From NCBI GenBank assembly GCA_937873155.1, contig CALMVZ010000011.1:248001-312000 (forward strand): a stretch of 64,000 nucleotides of DNA. Direction: 5' to 3'. Source of the stretch: an uncultured Bacteroidota bacterium. GTDB lineage: Bacteria; Bacteroidota; Bacteroidia; B-17B0; Aurantibacillaceae. Shown piece after piece: positions 15,700-24,358 of the stretch (position 1 is its first letter; each line of letters begins with the position of its first letter). A model generated the notes under the pieces. The model did not search any database. It worked only from the letters and a program-made list of their open reading frames with translations, and had not been told where the DNA came from. Made by a program: the position numbers and the translations under genes.

Positions 15700-16929
15700 C
15701 TATTTCATAAAAGTTATTATAAATGTAGTGCCTTCTTCTAATTTACTTACACATTCTATAGTTCCGTCCATCATCTCAACATATTTTGCAACAATGTTAA
15801 GGCCAAGCCCGGTTCCCTGGATATTAGTTGCATTCTCTCCCCGGAAAAAACGCTCAAATAAATGTTTTTGATCTTCCTCTGAAATCCCGATGCCGTTGTC
15901 CTTGACCTTTAAAACAATTGTTTTTTCGTTGATCTCTGATGTGATCTCAATTGGTTTATTCTCAGGTGAAAATTTAATGGCATTTGAAACAAGGTTAAAT
16001 ACTACATGCCTGATGATTTTTTTATCAAGATTAACATTTACTTCATCACCAACGTGCAAATAATCGAGACTTTGTCCTGCCCTGCAAATTCCGCGCATCT
16101 CACCGATTAATGCAATAATAAACGATTTAATATCGAAATTCTCTCGCGAAACAGTTATACCTCCTTCTTCCAGTTTACTTATTGAAAGCATATCATTAAG
16201 TATATCCGTTAGATTAGTGATCGACTGCTTGATCCGCGCCATATGCTTGCTCTGTTTTTCCTTATCTCCTTGTTCGCCATATTTTGCTACAAGTGATAAT
16301 GATGACAAAACAGTGGCAAGAGGAGTTCTGAATTCATGCGAAGCCATTGAAACAAATCTGGATTTTAATTCACTCAACTCCCGCTCCTTCTCTAAAGCCT
16401 TATTCAATTCTTCTTTCGTCTTTTCCAATTCTTCAATAGCCTCACTCATGATCATAGTACGGTTCTCAACCTGTTTTTCAAGCTCAACCGAATAGTTCTT
16501 TAACCTTTCTTCAGCTTGTTTACGGAGCGTGATGTCTATTACAAATCCAATAACGAATTTTTCGTTATCGAAGGTATAAGGACTCAGGCTAATTTCTACA
16601 GGGAATTCGGAACCGTCCTTCCGTTTTCCATTCAAATCAAATCCCGCTCCCATTGATCTGGCATGTGGATTTTCAGAAAAATTATCCCTGTGCTGCTCAT
16701 GTCTTTTAACATAACGTGTAGGCACTAATACTTCTACTCTTTTTCCGAGCAACTCTCCTTCTGAATATCCAAACATTCGTTCGGCGGCAGGATTAACTTT
16801 TACCAATTCGCCTTTTGCGTTAGTAACAACAATGCCTTCAGTTGCGTACTTGAACAAAGCCTCCAGACCTTCTCTTCCTTCCATTAATTTATTAAGTTTT
16901 GTATGCTCTAAAGTACTCACTTCTATCAT
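15700..16929 (-). CDS. PAS-domain sensor histidine kinase
   Basis: 409 aa from ATG 16929. The frame opens three codons earlier at a TTG, but the predicted start of transcription (about 16931) supports ATG 16929. PAS domain at about 20-140 (ALFKYATEGIVVTN... MFGYSEGELLGK; PAC end FVIGFVIDITLRKQ), then a coiled coil to about 190. HisKA follows with phospho-acceptor His198 in SHEFRTPL, then HATPase_c with N box HVVFNLVSNAIKFSPE, DNGIGI and GTGLGLNIV. No membrane segment, so it is a cytosolic sensor; FixL/DosS-like oxygen or redox sensing is possible, but no haem motif can be asserted. It forms an operon with the REC-Crp fusion gene. Confidence 0.93.
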   Translation of the reverse strand: MIEVSTLEHTKLNKLMEGREGLEALFKYATEGIVVTNAKGELVKVNPAAERMFGYSEGELLGKRVEVLVPTRYVKRHEQHRDNFSENPHARSMGAGFDLNGKRKDGSEFPVEISLSPYTFDNEKFVIGFVIDITLRKQAEERLKNYSVELEKQVENRTMIMSEAIEELEKTKEELNKALEKERELSELKSRFVSMASHEFRTPLATVLSSLSLVAKYGEQGDKEKQSKHMARIKQSITNLTDILNDMLSISKLEEGGITVSRENFDIKSFIIALIGEMRGICRAGQSLDYLHVGDEVNVNLDKKIIRHVVFNLVSNAIKFSPENKPIEITSEINEKTIVLKVKDNGIGISEEDQKHLFERFFRGENATNIQGTGLGLNIVAKYVEMMDGTIECVSKLEEGTTFIITFMK

Positions 16930-16935
16930 TTTAAG

Positions 16936-17000
16936 CAAAATAACGGCAAATAAAAGCTGTTATGGCTGATGTGAGTCAGTCAAGTATATGATTTTTGTCA
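16936..17000 (-). promoter_or_regulatory. Tandem Crp/Fnr-type sites for the kinase / REC-Crp operon
   Basis: TGAT-GTGA-GTCA (16967-16978) and TGAT-TTTT-GTCA (16989-17000) are 22 bp apart. The minus -7 element TTATTTTG (16943-16936) has its G 36.5 bp from the proximal centre. Because the operon encodes a Crp-type DNA-binding module, this could be a positive feedback loop. Confidence 0.75.
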
Positions 17001-17012
17001 TGTCTCTGCTTT

Positions 17013-17828
17013 CTACCCGTGAATTGCCATTACAGGAATCCTTGACTGGAAAGCTATTGTTTTTGTATTGGTTTCGTTAAAGAACTTATATAAAACAGAA
17101 TGAGATTGACTTACAATGGTTATTAGATCCGCATTTTTATCTTTCGCATATTCAGCAATACCATCAGTAAAAGATTTTGCTTCTACTACCTCTAATTTCA
17201 TTTTTTTTGCTTTTGCCGAATTATCATTAAAGAAAAAGTTTGCCGGAGTTTTTACATGAACGGTAGAAATTCCGGTTTTAAAATACAAGCTAAAATCCTT
17301 TACCTTTTTAAGTATTGGATAAGTCGCGGTTTGTAAATTATCAATTGCCAAGATCGCTTTTACAAGTTTATGGTCTTTATATTTTTGAGGGACAATAATC
17401 ACAGGACAATTTACTTTGCCAGCAATACTTGTACCATGAGAACCATAAATAAATTTTGAGATCCGTGACTTTGTTTCTAAACCAAGAACTATATACTGCA
17501 CTTTTCGGCGACGGATCAAGTCCTCAATTTGCATTTGGAACGGTTCACTCGATGTCAGAATTTCTATATGCAGCCTTGGATACTTTTCTTTAAGAATGTC
17601 TCTATAATTCTCTAATTTAGTTTCACTGGTCTCCTTAATAGCTTTATACGAAATAAAGTACATACCGGAATTTGTGTGTACTACCGGCGCTTCGAAAATA
17701 TGGAACAACATTAAGGATGCATTTCCCTGTTCTGCAAGCATTGCTGCATATTCAACAGCATTTCCCGATGACTTGGTATAATCAATACCAACCAGGATCG
17801 TTTTGTGAGATTTTTTTGATTTTTTCAT
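17013..17828 (-). CDS. Tandem universal stress protein (UspA family)
   Basis: 271 aa with two Usp folds. The first (about 1-145) opens with KTILVGIDYTKSSGNAVEYAAMLA and closes with a G-2x-G-9x-G(S/T)-like ATP-binding run, YGSHGTSIAGKVNCPVIIVPQ. The second (about 150-271) is more degenerate and ends NTKTIAFQSRIPVMAIHG. Cytoplasmic stress and energy-starvation proteins of this type are strongly induced by low oxygen in many bacteria. One base separates it from the upstream doxX-like gene, whose promoter it shares. Confidence 0.92.
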   Translation of the reverse strand: MKKSKKSHKTILVGIDYTKSSGNAVEYAAMLAEQGNASLMLFHIFEAPVVHTNSGMYFISYKAIKETSETKLENYRDILKEKYPRLHIEILTSSEPFQMQIEDLIRRRKVQYIVLGLETKSRISKFIYGSHGTSIAGKVNCPVIIVPQKYKDHKLVKAILAIDNLQTATYPILKKVKDFSLYFKTGISTVHVKTPANFFFNDNSAKAKKMKLEVVEAKSFTDGIAEYAKDKNADLITIVSQSHSVLYKFFNETNTKTIAFQSRIPVMAIHG

Positions 17829-17829
17829 A

Positions 17830-18252
17830 TTACTTAGTTAATAGGTTTGCGATCAGATGATCAATACTAAAATATCCCCAGGCGGCCGGGAACATCAGTA
17901 AAGCAGAAACAAGAACCAGTCTTGGATACACATGTTTCATATCCCACATTGGCTGTATTACTGAAAAAGCGACAGCAACTAATACAAGATCCAAGCCAAT
18001 CAAACTGAGAATTATCGTTTTAAAGGCGCCAAGGATTAACAATATGCCGCCGAAAAATTCAATAGTTGATGTATAAGCGGCCATCACCTTAACAAAGCCT
18101 TGGGGAACATTTTGTTTTTGAGCTTCGAAATTAAATGCTTCAACTACCCCGCTTATTTTAAGCTTAAATAGTTTGTCGTAACCCTGGAACAGGAACAAGA
18201 TGCCTGTAAAAACCCGGACCAATAGTTCTAATATATAATATCTGTCTTCCAT
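17830..18252 (-). CDS. DoxX-family membrane protein
   Basis: 140 aa with four hydrophobic segments. The DoxX pattern is visible in LVRVFTGILFLFQGYDKLFK, FGGILLILGAFKTIILSLIGLDL and the C-terminal PAAWGYFSIDHL. DoxX proteins are four-helix inner-membrane proteins linked in different organisms to quinol oxidation, thiosulfate metabolism or redox control; the activity here is unknown. It is the first gene of a two-gene operon with the universal stress protein. A perfect TAGATTTG -7 element and a Crp/Fnr-type site upstream give a leader of about 12 bases. Confidence 0.88.
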   Translation of the reverse strand: MEDRYYILELLVRVFTGILFLFQGYDKLFKLKISGVVEAFNFEAQKQNVPQGFVKVMAAYTSTIEFFGGILLILGAFKTIILSLIGLDLVLVAVAFSVIQPMWDMKHVYPRLVLVSALLMFPAAWGYFSIDHLIANLLTK

Positions 18253-18268
18253 GCTGTTTATTTTAATA

Positions 18269-18364
18269 CAAATCTATGGCAAGGGTTTTTCTTGTCACCT
18301 AATCAATGTCAGTACCTCGTATGACTTACATCATTATTTTTCCGGGATAATGGTCTCAACTTTG
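18269..18364. promoter_or_regulatory. Divergent two-site Crp/Fnr-type promoter (doxX-usp / 18384 operon)
   Basis: TAAT-CAAT-GTCA (18300-18311; one half-site mismatch) and TGAC-TTAC-ATCA (18322-18333) are 22 bp apart. Minus -7 TAGATTTG (18276-18269) and plus -7 CAACTTTG (18357-18364) each lie exactly 36.5 bp from their proximal site. The two -7 elements end 95 bp apart. Confidence 0.8.
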
Positions 18365-18383
18365 TACCATACAAAACCACAAT

Positions 18384-18779
18384 ATGAAAACAGAAACAAT
18401 TAAAACTGAAAAAGTTTACACTCAACACGAAGAGAATAAAGAATGGTTAAGTAAACTGGCGTTCTATAAAGATGAAGTTAAAGTAATGGAGCATCGCATA
18501 GAAGAGATCGCTTCCAAAAATACTTCAAAAGATGTTTTAGGCAAAGTAGAACAGTTTCAGAATCGTCTTATCATTAATAAGAACACTATGGATATTTTAA
18601 AACATAAGATCAATCTTAGTAATGATGCTATTCATAGCGATATAAACAAGAACGAAACCGCGGCAGATCATCGTTCTATAAAAGATCATTCTGAATTACG
18701 TGACGAGATGAAACTATTTGAACTGCATTTTATCTCGTTTAAATCTGAATTGAATTTGTTCTTAGTTAAATGGATGTAA
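18384..18779 (+). CDS. Hypothetical helical protein, 131 aa
   Basis: Not a family I recognise. Almost entirely helical and charged (EENKEWLSKLAFYKDEVKVMEHRIEEIA then NKNTMDILKHKINLSND), with two predicted coiled-coil stretches around residues 17-60 and 95-130. No signal peptide. It is the first gene of a three-gene group that begins about 15 bases after a predicted promoter carrying a perfect Crp/Fnr-type site, opposite the doxX-usp operon. A structural or stress-protective role is possible but unsupported. Confidence 0.75.
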   Translation: MKTETIKTEKVYTQHEENKEWLSKLAFYKDEVKVMEHRIEEIASKNTSKDVLGKVEQFQNRLIINKNTMDILKHKINLSNDAIHSDINKNETAADHRSIKDHSELRDEMKLFELHFISFKSELNLFLVKWM

Positions 18780-18807
18780 ATAATTTTAAACTCAAATAAA
18801 TAATAAA

Positions 18808-19152
18808 ATGGAAACCACAATCAACACACGCACTGGTACAATGAGAAGTACCGCTGAAAAAACTAACGTTGTCTCTTCAAATGTTAGCGCTTACGATCGC
18901 TGGATTGAAACACTGAAATTCAGTCATTTTGGGATCATTAGTATGACTATTTTGGTTGGCAGCATCCTTGGAGGAATTGCATCTATGTATGTTTTTCAAA
19001 ACGATGCGCCGTTCTGGCAATTTGTAGTTGGACTTTATTGTACAATGGCCAACTTAGTAGCTTCAATTGCACAAGCACCAACAAAATGGGTGGTAAATTT
19101 ATTTTTCTTGTCTGCCACTGTAAGTACACTGTTGATCATAATTAATTTATAA
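18808..19152 (+). CDS. Small two-to-three-helix membrane protein
   Basis: 114 aa. A hydrophilic N-terminus of about 30 residues rich in Ser/Thr precedes hydrophobic segments at about 42-64 (FGIISMTILVGSILGGIASMYVF), 71-89 and 95-113. No recognised family. The last base of its stop is the first base of the next gene's ATG, so the two are translationally coupled. It lies 28 bases downstream of the helical-protein gene. Confidence 0.72.
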   Translation: METTINTRTGTMRSTAEKTNVVSSNVSAYDRWIETLKFSHFGIISMTILVGSILGGIASMYVFQNDAPFWQFVVGLYCTMANLVASIAQAPTKWVVNLFFLSATVSTLLIIINL

Positions 19153-19529
19153 TGAGCCCTCGTCAACAATTGTGCTATGCCTTGGGTGAGTTGGCCTACG
19201 CTGTAGCGAAAATAGACGGTGAGGTTGTGAAGGAGGAACGGGAGAAATTGCATAAGATCATTTCTGAAGATCTTAGTCCCGTTGATTACAATTTCGAAAT
19301 TTCTAAGATCATTTTTGAAATGGTGGACAAGCAGAATAAAGATGCTGAAACCGTATATAACGATGCGGTAAAAACCATTCAATGTTACAGTGATAGTTTT
19401 GATCGTGATATGAGATTAGTATTCTTAAGAACACTTGAGAAAATAGAAAGAGCTTCGCCTCCGATTGTAAGCGCTCAAAAAGAATTGCTACAGCGATTCA
19501 GGCATGAGATAAAACAATTAAGCAATTGA
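19152..19529 (+). CDS. TerB-like helical protein
   Basis: 125 aa. The N-terminal pattern ALGELAYAVAKIDGEVVKEEREKLHKII resembles the TerB/DjlA helical fold (A-x-x-D-G-x-(V/I)-x-x-x-E), and the rest is helical. TerB-like proteins occur in stress and tellurite-resistance clusters and may bind metal through the acidic loop. It is the third gene of the 18384 group and overlaps the membrane gene by one base. It converges directly on the VOC gene with no spacer. Confidence 0.65.
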   Translation: MSPRQQLCYALGELAYAVAKIDGEVVKEEREKLHKIISEDLSPVDYNFEISKIIFEMVDKQNKDAETVYNDAVKTIQCYSDSFDRDMRLVFLRTLEKIERASPPIVSAQKELLQRFRHEIKQLSN

Positions 19530-19910
19530 TTATCTGGCAAAAGCAATGACGTGGCCATCCGGGTCACTACAATAAGCAACAGTATCGCCCCATGAGCGCA
19601 TTTCCGCCTGGCTGATCTCCTTTGCTCCGGCGCTTAATGCAATCTGAAGGGCTTCTTGTGGGCCGTCTACTATTAAATATAATTCACAACGTGGAATCCC
19701 ATTGCCACTTTCAGGATGCTTGGTTTTATTCCCTAATATTTTTGCAATTCCGCTTTCAGGCATTAAGCCCAACAAGAAATTGTCAGAAATTTGGAATTCT
19801 GTCATGCCCGGAACATTAAGCAAAGGTTTTTTACGGAGAATTGTTTTATAGAACTGTGTGCTGCGCTTTTGATCTGCAACATAAAGAATGATCATAGGAA
19901 ATTTTGCCAT
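19530..19910 (-). CDS. VOC/glyoxalase-superfamily protein
   Basis: 126 aa from ATG 19910. Two beta-alpha-beta-beta-beta units: ...MIILYVADQKRSTQFYKTILRKKP and RCELYLIVDGPQEALQIALSAGAKEISQ, ending DTVAYCSDPDGHVIAFAR, the usual VOC terminus. Small proteins of this kind are metal-dependent lyases, dioxygenases or resistance proteins; the substrate cannot be told. No Crp/Fnr-type site is visible upstream. Confidence 0.88.
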   Translation of the reverse strand: MAKFPMIILYVADQKRSTQFYKTILRKKPLLNVPGMTEFQISDNFLLGLMPESGIAKILGNKTKHPESGNGIPRCELYLIVDGPQEALQIALSAGAKEISQAEMRSWGDTVAYCSDPDGHVIAFAR

Positions 19911-19954
19911 GCTAAATAAATAGGGCGTAAATATACCAAACAATTACTAATTAA

Positions 19955-20275
19955 ATGAGAATTGCATTTATAATACTTTTGATAGCCCATGCCGGAATCC
20001 ATTTGATCGGCTTCTCTAAAGAATTTTGGTTACTCAGAACTCAGACTTTAAATGCTTTATTTAAATCTGCCGGGATAGTTTGGCTATTTTCAACAATTCT
20101 TTGGTTAACTACATCCATTCTGTTTGGCTTTAAATATGAATATTGGTGGGTTTTAGGAAGTATTTCTATCCTATCGTCGCAAGCCATCATATTTACCGCA
20201 TGGTCAGAAACCAAATACGGGACTATCCCTAACATTATTATATTATTGGTTCTGTTTATGGGGGTTATAAAATAA
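19955..20275 (+). CDS. Hypothetical membrane protein, 106 aa
   Basis: Four hydrophobic segments filling nearly the whole length (starts MRIAFIILLIAHAGIHLIGF; later STILWLTTSILFGF and IIILLVLFMG). Short loops and no charged motif that names a family. The divergent VOC gene starts 45 bases away. No regulatory site noticed. Confidence 0.65.
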   Translation: MRIAFIILLIAHAGIHLIGFSKEFWLLRTQTLNALFKSAGIVWLFSTILWLTTSILFGFKYEYWWVLGSISILSSQAIIFTAWSETKYGTIPNIIILLVLFMGVIK

Positions 20276-20290
20276 CGTTTACGGTTTACT

Positions 20291-21016
20291 TTAAAACCAC
20301 TTTATCACTTCAATAGTCCCGATCAAAAACAATAAGCCGAGTACTATTTTCCGGAAAGATTCTTTATTGATCCTGTTAAGTATCAACTTACCTAAATAAG
20401 ATCCCAATAAGGCAATCCCAAATAATATCGGTATCAAATAAAAATATTTTTTATCCATAAAATCATTATTCAGATAGATCACTGACCGGCTGAGATCCAC
20501 TCCAAAGTCAACTGCTGCAGAAGTTGCAACAAATGTTTCTTTAGATAAATTAAATGCGGCTAAACTCAATCCTCTGATAGCTCCACCGGTACCAATTAAT
20601 CCGGCCATAAATCCGGCAAGACCACCTGCGCCCACCGTTATTAGTTTATCTTGCGGTAATTTTACATCAGGATAAAAAAAGAAAAAAATGCTGAAAGCAA
20701 CAATAAACACTCCTAATATTAACTGAAGGTATTTAAATGTTACGTGTGCTGTAATTTCTGCACCTACTATTACCATTATTACACTTGGTACACCAAGCCA
20801 AAGTAATAATTTGTAATCGATCTGCTTTCTGAATAAAAAGAGTTTGGAGGTATTGCTAAACACATGAAGGATGGCTGTAATTGCTAAAACTGTCTGAAAG
20901 TCGAAAAAGAATCCCGCGATGGGTACAAAAAATATTGAAGAACCGAACCCTCCAATGGTACCTGCAACTTCTGCAACCAAAGCGGCTAAAATAAAAATGA
21001 GCAAAGCTGTAATCAT
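20291..21016 (-). CDS. TauE/SafE-family sulfite/anion exporter-like protein
   Basis: 241 aa from ATG 21016. The frame is open to 21085, but that would overlap the upstream gene by 73 bases; the chosen start gives a 4-base overlap. It has seven to eight hydrophobic segments, an N-terminal repeat with GTIGGFGSSIFFVPI and a second copy VGAGGLAGFMAGLIGTGGAIRG, the inverted-repeat signature of the family. Family members export sulfite, sulfoacetate or other organic anions; the substrate is unknown. Coupled to the CPBP protease gene under the divergent promoter at 21828-21923. Confidence 0.88.
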   Translation of the reverse strand: MITALLIFILAALVAEVAGTIGGFGSSIFFVPIAGFFFDFQTVLAITAILHVFSNTSKLFLFRKQIDYKLLLWLGVPSVIMVIVGAEITAHVTFKYLQLILGVFIVAFSIFFFFYPDVKLPQDKLITVGAGGLAGFMAGLIGTGGAIRGLSLAAFNLSKETFVATSAAVDFGVDLSRSVIYLNNDFMDKKYFYLIPILFGIALLGSYLGKLILNRINKESFRKIVLGLLFLIGTIEVIKWF

Positions 21017-21822
21017 TTTACGGGATCTATATAGTACCCTGTGAAAAAATCTTTTCTGAAGATGAGTAATGTTGTTAGTCCCCAAATGGTAACGATCACG
21101 CCAATAGTATTCATTGCCGAAGGATCAACTTCCGCCGAAGTAAAAACAATATCGATCGTTGCGTGAAAAACAGCACAAACTAAAATACTCTTCGACCTGT
21201 TATACATCCATGTCAGAAGTATACTTCCGGTTAATAAACTCATTGTCCAGCCAACTATTCCTGCTAATCCCATTTCTGTGTAACCAGGACGGTATAGAAA
21301 AAGCGGCCAATGCCAAATTGCCCAACCAACAGTTAGAATAACGCTTGCCATGAATGGATTAAATTTTCTTTGCAACATCGGCAAAGCATAACCTCTCCAG
21401 CCGGTTTCTTCACCGTAACCAAAAGTGAGAAAATTATAAAGAAAAAAAGTAATAATAGTAAATTCAGGGAATTCCGCTGATCTCCCAATGTTTTTAGTCG
21501 TAAAGGCTGAGTCATTTGAAAAGGAATGAATGAATAATGCGATGACTAAGATCAAAAATGGAGCAAAGGTCGCGGTTACGATACAAAGTATCCGGCCTTT
21601 TATATTAAACATCCTATTAATTAAATTTCTAAAAGGCTCTGGTCCATCCTTAAACGAGAAAACAATTCCCGCTATCAAAGGCCCGAACGCACCTATAGCA
21701 TGATGATATGGTAGCTGCGGTATCCCTTGTATTCCAAACGCCGGCAAATATAATGGCAACCAAATGATCCATGAGATAAGGTAGGCTAAACTGAAAAATT
21801 GAAACAGTCTTTTATAATCCAT
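21013..21822 (-). CDS. CPBP (CAAX-like) intramembrane metalloprotease
   Basis: 269 aa from ATG 21822. An in-frame ATG at 21855 lies upstream of the predicted transcription start (about 21823), so 21822 is preferred and would be leaderless. Motifs: EETGWRGYALP (motif 1, the two glutamates and arginine), WAIWHWPLF (motif 2 histidine) and HATIDI (later histidine), within about eight membrane segments. These are the catalytic residues of the Rce1/CPBP family. Substrates in bacteria are mostly unknown. Forms an operon with the TauE-like gene. Confidence 0.9.
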   Translation of the reverse strand: MDYKRLFQFFSLAYLISWIIWLPLYLPAFGIQGIPQLPYHHAIGAFGPLIAGIVFSFKDGPEPFRNLINRMFNIKGRILCIVTATFAPFLILVIALFIHSFSNDSAFTTKNIGRSAEFPEFTIITFFLYNFLTFGYGEETGWRGYALPMLQRKFNPFMASVILTVGWAIWHWPLFLYRPGYTEMGLAGIVGWTMSLLTGSILLTWMYNRSKSILVCAVFHATIDIVFTSAEVDPSAMNTIGVIVTIWGLTTLLIFRKDFFTGYYIDPVK

Positions 21823-21827
21823 CTTCA

Positions 21828-21923
21828 CAAAGCTATTCACTGTTTGATATATCATAACTGACAGAAATCATAATTCGTATTGATTACCATCACCAAAACA
21901 GGATTGTCCTCCACTTAAATTTG
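21828..21923. promoter_or_regulatory. Divergent two-site Crp/Fnr-type promoter (CPBP-TauE / ccoI)
   Basis: TGAC-AGAA-ATCA (21859-21870) and TGAT-TACC-ATCA (21881-21892) are 22 bp apart. Minus -7 TAGCTTTG (21835-21828) and plus -7 TAAATTTG (21916-21923) are both perfect TAnnTTTG and both 36.5 bp from the proximal site. Predicted starts fall about one base from each ATG. Confidence 0.85.
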
Positions 21924-21928
21924 TACTG

Positions 21929-24358
21929 ATGATAAAAGCTCTAAAAACCACAACCTTATGTTATCATTGTGGTGAGGAATGCGATGGAACAGAAATTCAC
22001 ATTGAAGAAAAGAAATTCTGCTGCCAGGGGTGTAAAACAGTTTATGAGATCATAAATAAAGTTGATCTGTGTGAATACTATGATCTGAACGAAAACCCCG
22101 GGCTAAAACAAAATAAAACTCAACGAAAAGACAAATTTGCTTTTCTGGATGATGAATTGATCCGGTCAAAGCTTATTCATTTTAAAGATGACAAACAGAG
22201 TCATATCATATTTTACCTGCCGCAGATGCATTGCAGTTCATGCATTTGGATTCTGGAGAACCTTTCTAAGATTGATCCGGGGATAATAAAATCACAGGTA
22301 AATTTCTTAAGAAAAGAAGTTAGTTTGGTATTTGAACATGGTAAAACCTCAATTCGGAAAATTGCTGAACTATTAACGGCAATTGGCTACGAACCTCACA
22401 TAAGTTTTAATGCTATATCCTCTGAGAAAGTAAAAAAATACGATCGCTCAAGGATCTTTAAAATCGGAGTTTCAGGCTTTTGCTTTGGCAATATAATGAT
22501 GTTAAGCTTTCCGGAATATTTTTCATTCGGGCAACTGGAAGATCCTTCCCTGGCAAAGTTATTTTCCTATCTGAACCTGGGATTATCCCTCCCGGTTTTC
22601 CTTTATAGTGCTTCTGAATTTTTCATCAGCGCATGGAAAGGTCTAAAGCAAAAGTTTTTAAATATAGATGCGCCAATTGCTTTAGCAGTACTTATTACTT
22701 TTATCAGGAGTGTATATGAAATATTAACCGGAACGGGCCCGGGCTATCTTGATTCCATGTCTGGTATTGTTTTCTTCATGCTGGTAGGCCGTTTCTTCCA
22801 GGATAAAACCTATAACACTTTAACTTTTAATCGTGATTACACATCTTACTTCCCTCTTGGTGTAACAATTATTAATGAACTTGGAAAAGAGGATCAAATA
22901 CCTATATCAAAGTTAAAAGTTGGTGATAGGATCAAGATCTTCAATCAGGAGATTATTCCTGCCGATGCAATTCTCTTCCTCGGGAAAGCAAAGATCGATT
23001 ATAGTTTTGTTACAGGTGAATCCCTTCCGGTAGAAAAAAGTATTGGCGAAATTATTTATGCAGGCGGCAGACAGACGGAAGGCGCGATAGAATTAGAAAT
23101 TGTAAAAGAGGTTTCGCAGAGTTATCTGACCCAATTATGGAACAATGATAATTTTAAAGAAGGTGATCCCGAAAAAGAAACTTCCTTCATTCATAAAGTA
23201 AGCAGGTATTTTACCATAACCTTATTTACAATTGCATTAAGCAGTGGCATATTTTGGCTGCTCAATGATCCATCTAAAGTTTGGGATGCCGTAACAGCTG
23301 TCTTGATCGTCGCTTGTCCTTGTGCTTTATTGTTATCTGCCACATTTACGAATGGGAATATGATCAGAGTACTACAGAATTTTGGCTTCTATCCTAAAAA
23401 CGCCAATGTATTGGAAAGGATAGCTAATGCCAATCATATTGTATTTGATAAGACAGGAACCCTGACATTACAACAAGAATCAAATATTCTATTTGTTGGT
23501 CATAAACTAAATGCAGTTCAGGAACAATTGGTAAGGTCACTTGCCAATCAGTCGAATCATCCTCTTAGCAGGGCGGTAGTTTCAATTTTGCCATTTAGTA
23601 AAACACTTCCTGTAAAAAGCTTTTCTGAATTAAAAGGCAAAGGCGTTAGCGGAATGATAAATGGTACCGAAGTACGTCTTGGTTCTTCAGAATATACTTT
23701 AGGAAAGAATTTAGGATTACCTGGAAGCAGAGTCTACGTAAAGATCGGTGATGAGATATCAGGCCATTTTGAGATCAGGGCCTGCTACCGATCTTCACTG
23801 ACAAATGTTATTGATCTTTTAAAGAAAAAATTCTCCCTTTCAATTATATCAGGCGATAATGAAACCGAAAGATCTAAACTGGAATCCATTTTCGGTAAGC
23901 GCTCGCAGATACTTTTCAACCGGTCACCTCATGATAAACTTGAATACGTAAAGGCATTACAACAGAATAAAAAAGTAATTATGATCGGCGATGGTTTAAA
24001 TGATGCCGGAGCTCTTAAACAAAGTAATGTGGGAATTGCCGTCAGTGATAACATAAATAATTTTTCACCGGCATGCGATGCTATCTTAGACGGGAACAGT
24101 TTTGAAAAGTTACCTGCCCTGCTTAATTATTGCAGGAAAAACAAAACTATAATTATTGGAAGCTTTATACTTTCGATTCTGTATAATCTTATCGGTTTGT
24201 TTTATGCAGTCCGGGGTGAATTAGAGCCGGTGATTGCCGCCATCCTAATGCCTATAAGTTCCATCAGCATTATTCTATTCACTACAGGATTAAGCACGCT
24301 TTATTCAATAAAACTTAAAAATAAAACAAACAATGGAAACAATAGTAAAAGTAGATAA
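21929..24358 (+). CDS. ccoI: Copper-translocating P-type ATPase for cbb3 oxidase assembly (CcoI/FixI type)
   Basis: 809 aa. An N-terminal cysteine-rich module (CYHCGEEC...FCCQGC, residues 11-36) is followed by an HMA-like domain with MHCSSC (about 96-101). Eight membrane helices include the CPC ion-binding motif in VACPCALLL; the P-domain has DKTGTLT and the hinge is GDGLNDAGAL. The N-terminal zinc/copper module plus CPC is typical of CcoI, which supplies copper to cytochrome cbb3. It is placed just before the oxidase genes. It overlaps the next gene (copper chaperone-like) by 26 bases. Expression is predicted from a Crp/Fnr-type promoter with almost no leader. Confidence 0.93.
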   Translation: MIKALKTTTLCYHCGEECDGTEIHIEEKKFCCQGCKTVYEIINKVDLCEYYDLNENPGLKQNKTQRKDKFAFLDDELIRSKLIHFKDDKQSHIIFYLPQMHCSSCIWILENLSKIDPGIIKSQVNFLRKEVSLVFEHGKTSIRKIAELLTAIGYEPHISFNAISSEKVKKYDRSRIFKIGVSGFCFGNIMMLSFPEYFSFGQLEDPSLAKLFSYLNLGLSLPVFLYSASEFFISAWKGLKQKFLNIDAPIALAVLITFIRSVYEILTGTGPGYLDSMSGIVFFMLVGRFFQDKTYNTLTFNRDYTSYFPLGVTIINELGKEDQIPISKLKVGDRIKIFNQEIIPADAILFLGKAKIDYSFVTGESLPVEKSIGEIIYAGGRQTEGAIELEIVKEVSQSYLTQLWNNDNFKEGDPEKETSFIHKVSRYFTITLFTIALSSGIFWLLNDPSKVWDAVTAVLIVACPCALLLSATFTNGNMIRVLQNFGFYPKNANVLERIANANHIVFDKTGTLTLQQESNILFVGHKLNAVQEQLVRSLANQSNHPLSRAVVSILPFSKTLPVKSFSELKGKGVSGMINGTEVRLGSSEYTLGKNLGLPGSRVYVKIGDEISGHFEIRACYRSSLTNVIDLLKKKFSLSIISGDNETERSKLESIFGKRSQILFNRSPHDKLEYVKALQQNKKVIMIGDGLNDAGALKQSNVGIAVSDNINNFSPACDAILDGNSFEKLPALLNYCRKNKTIIIGSFILSILYNLIGLFYAVRGELEPVIAAILMPISSISIILFTTGLSTLYSIKLKNKTNNGNNSKSR

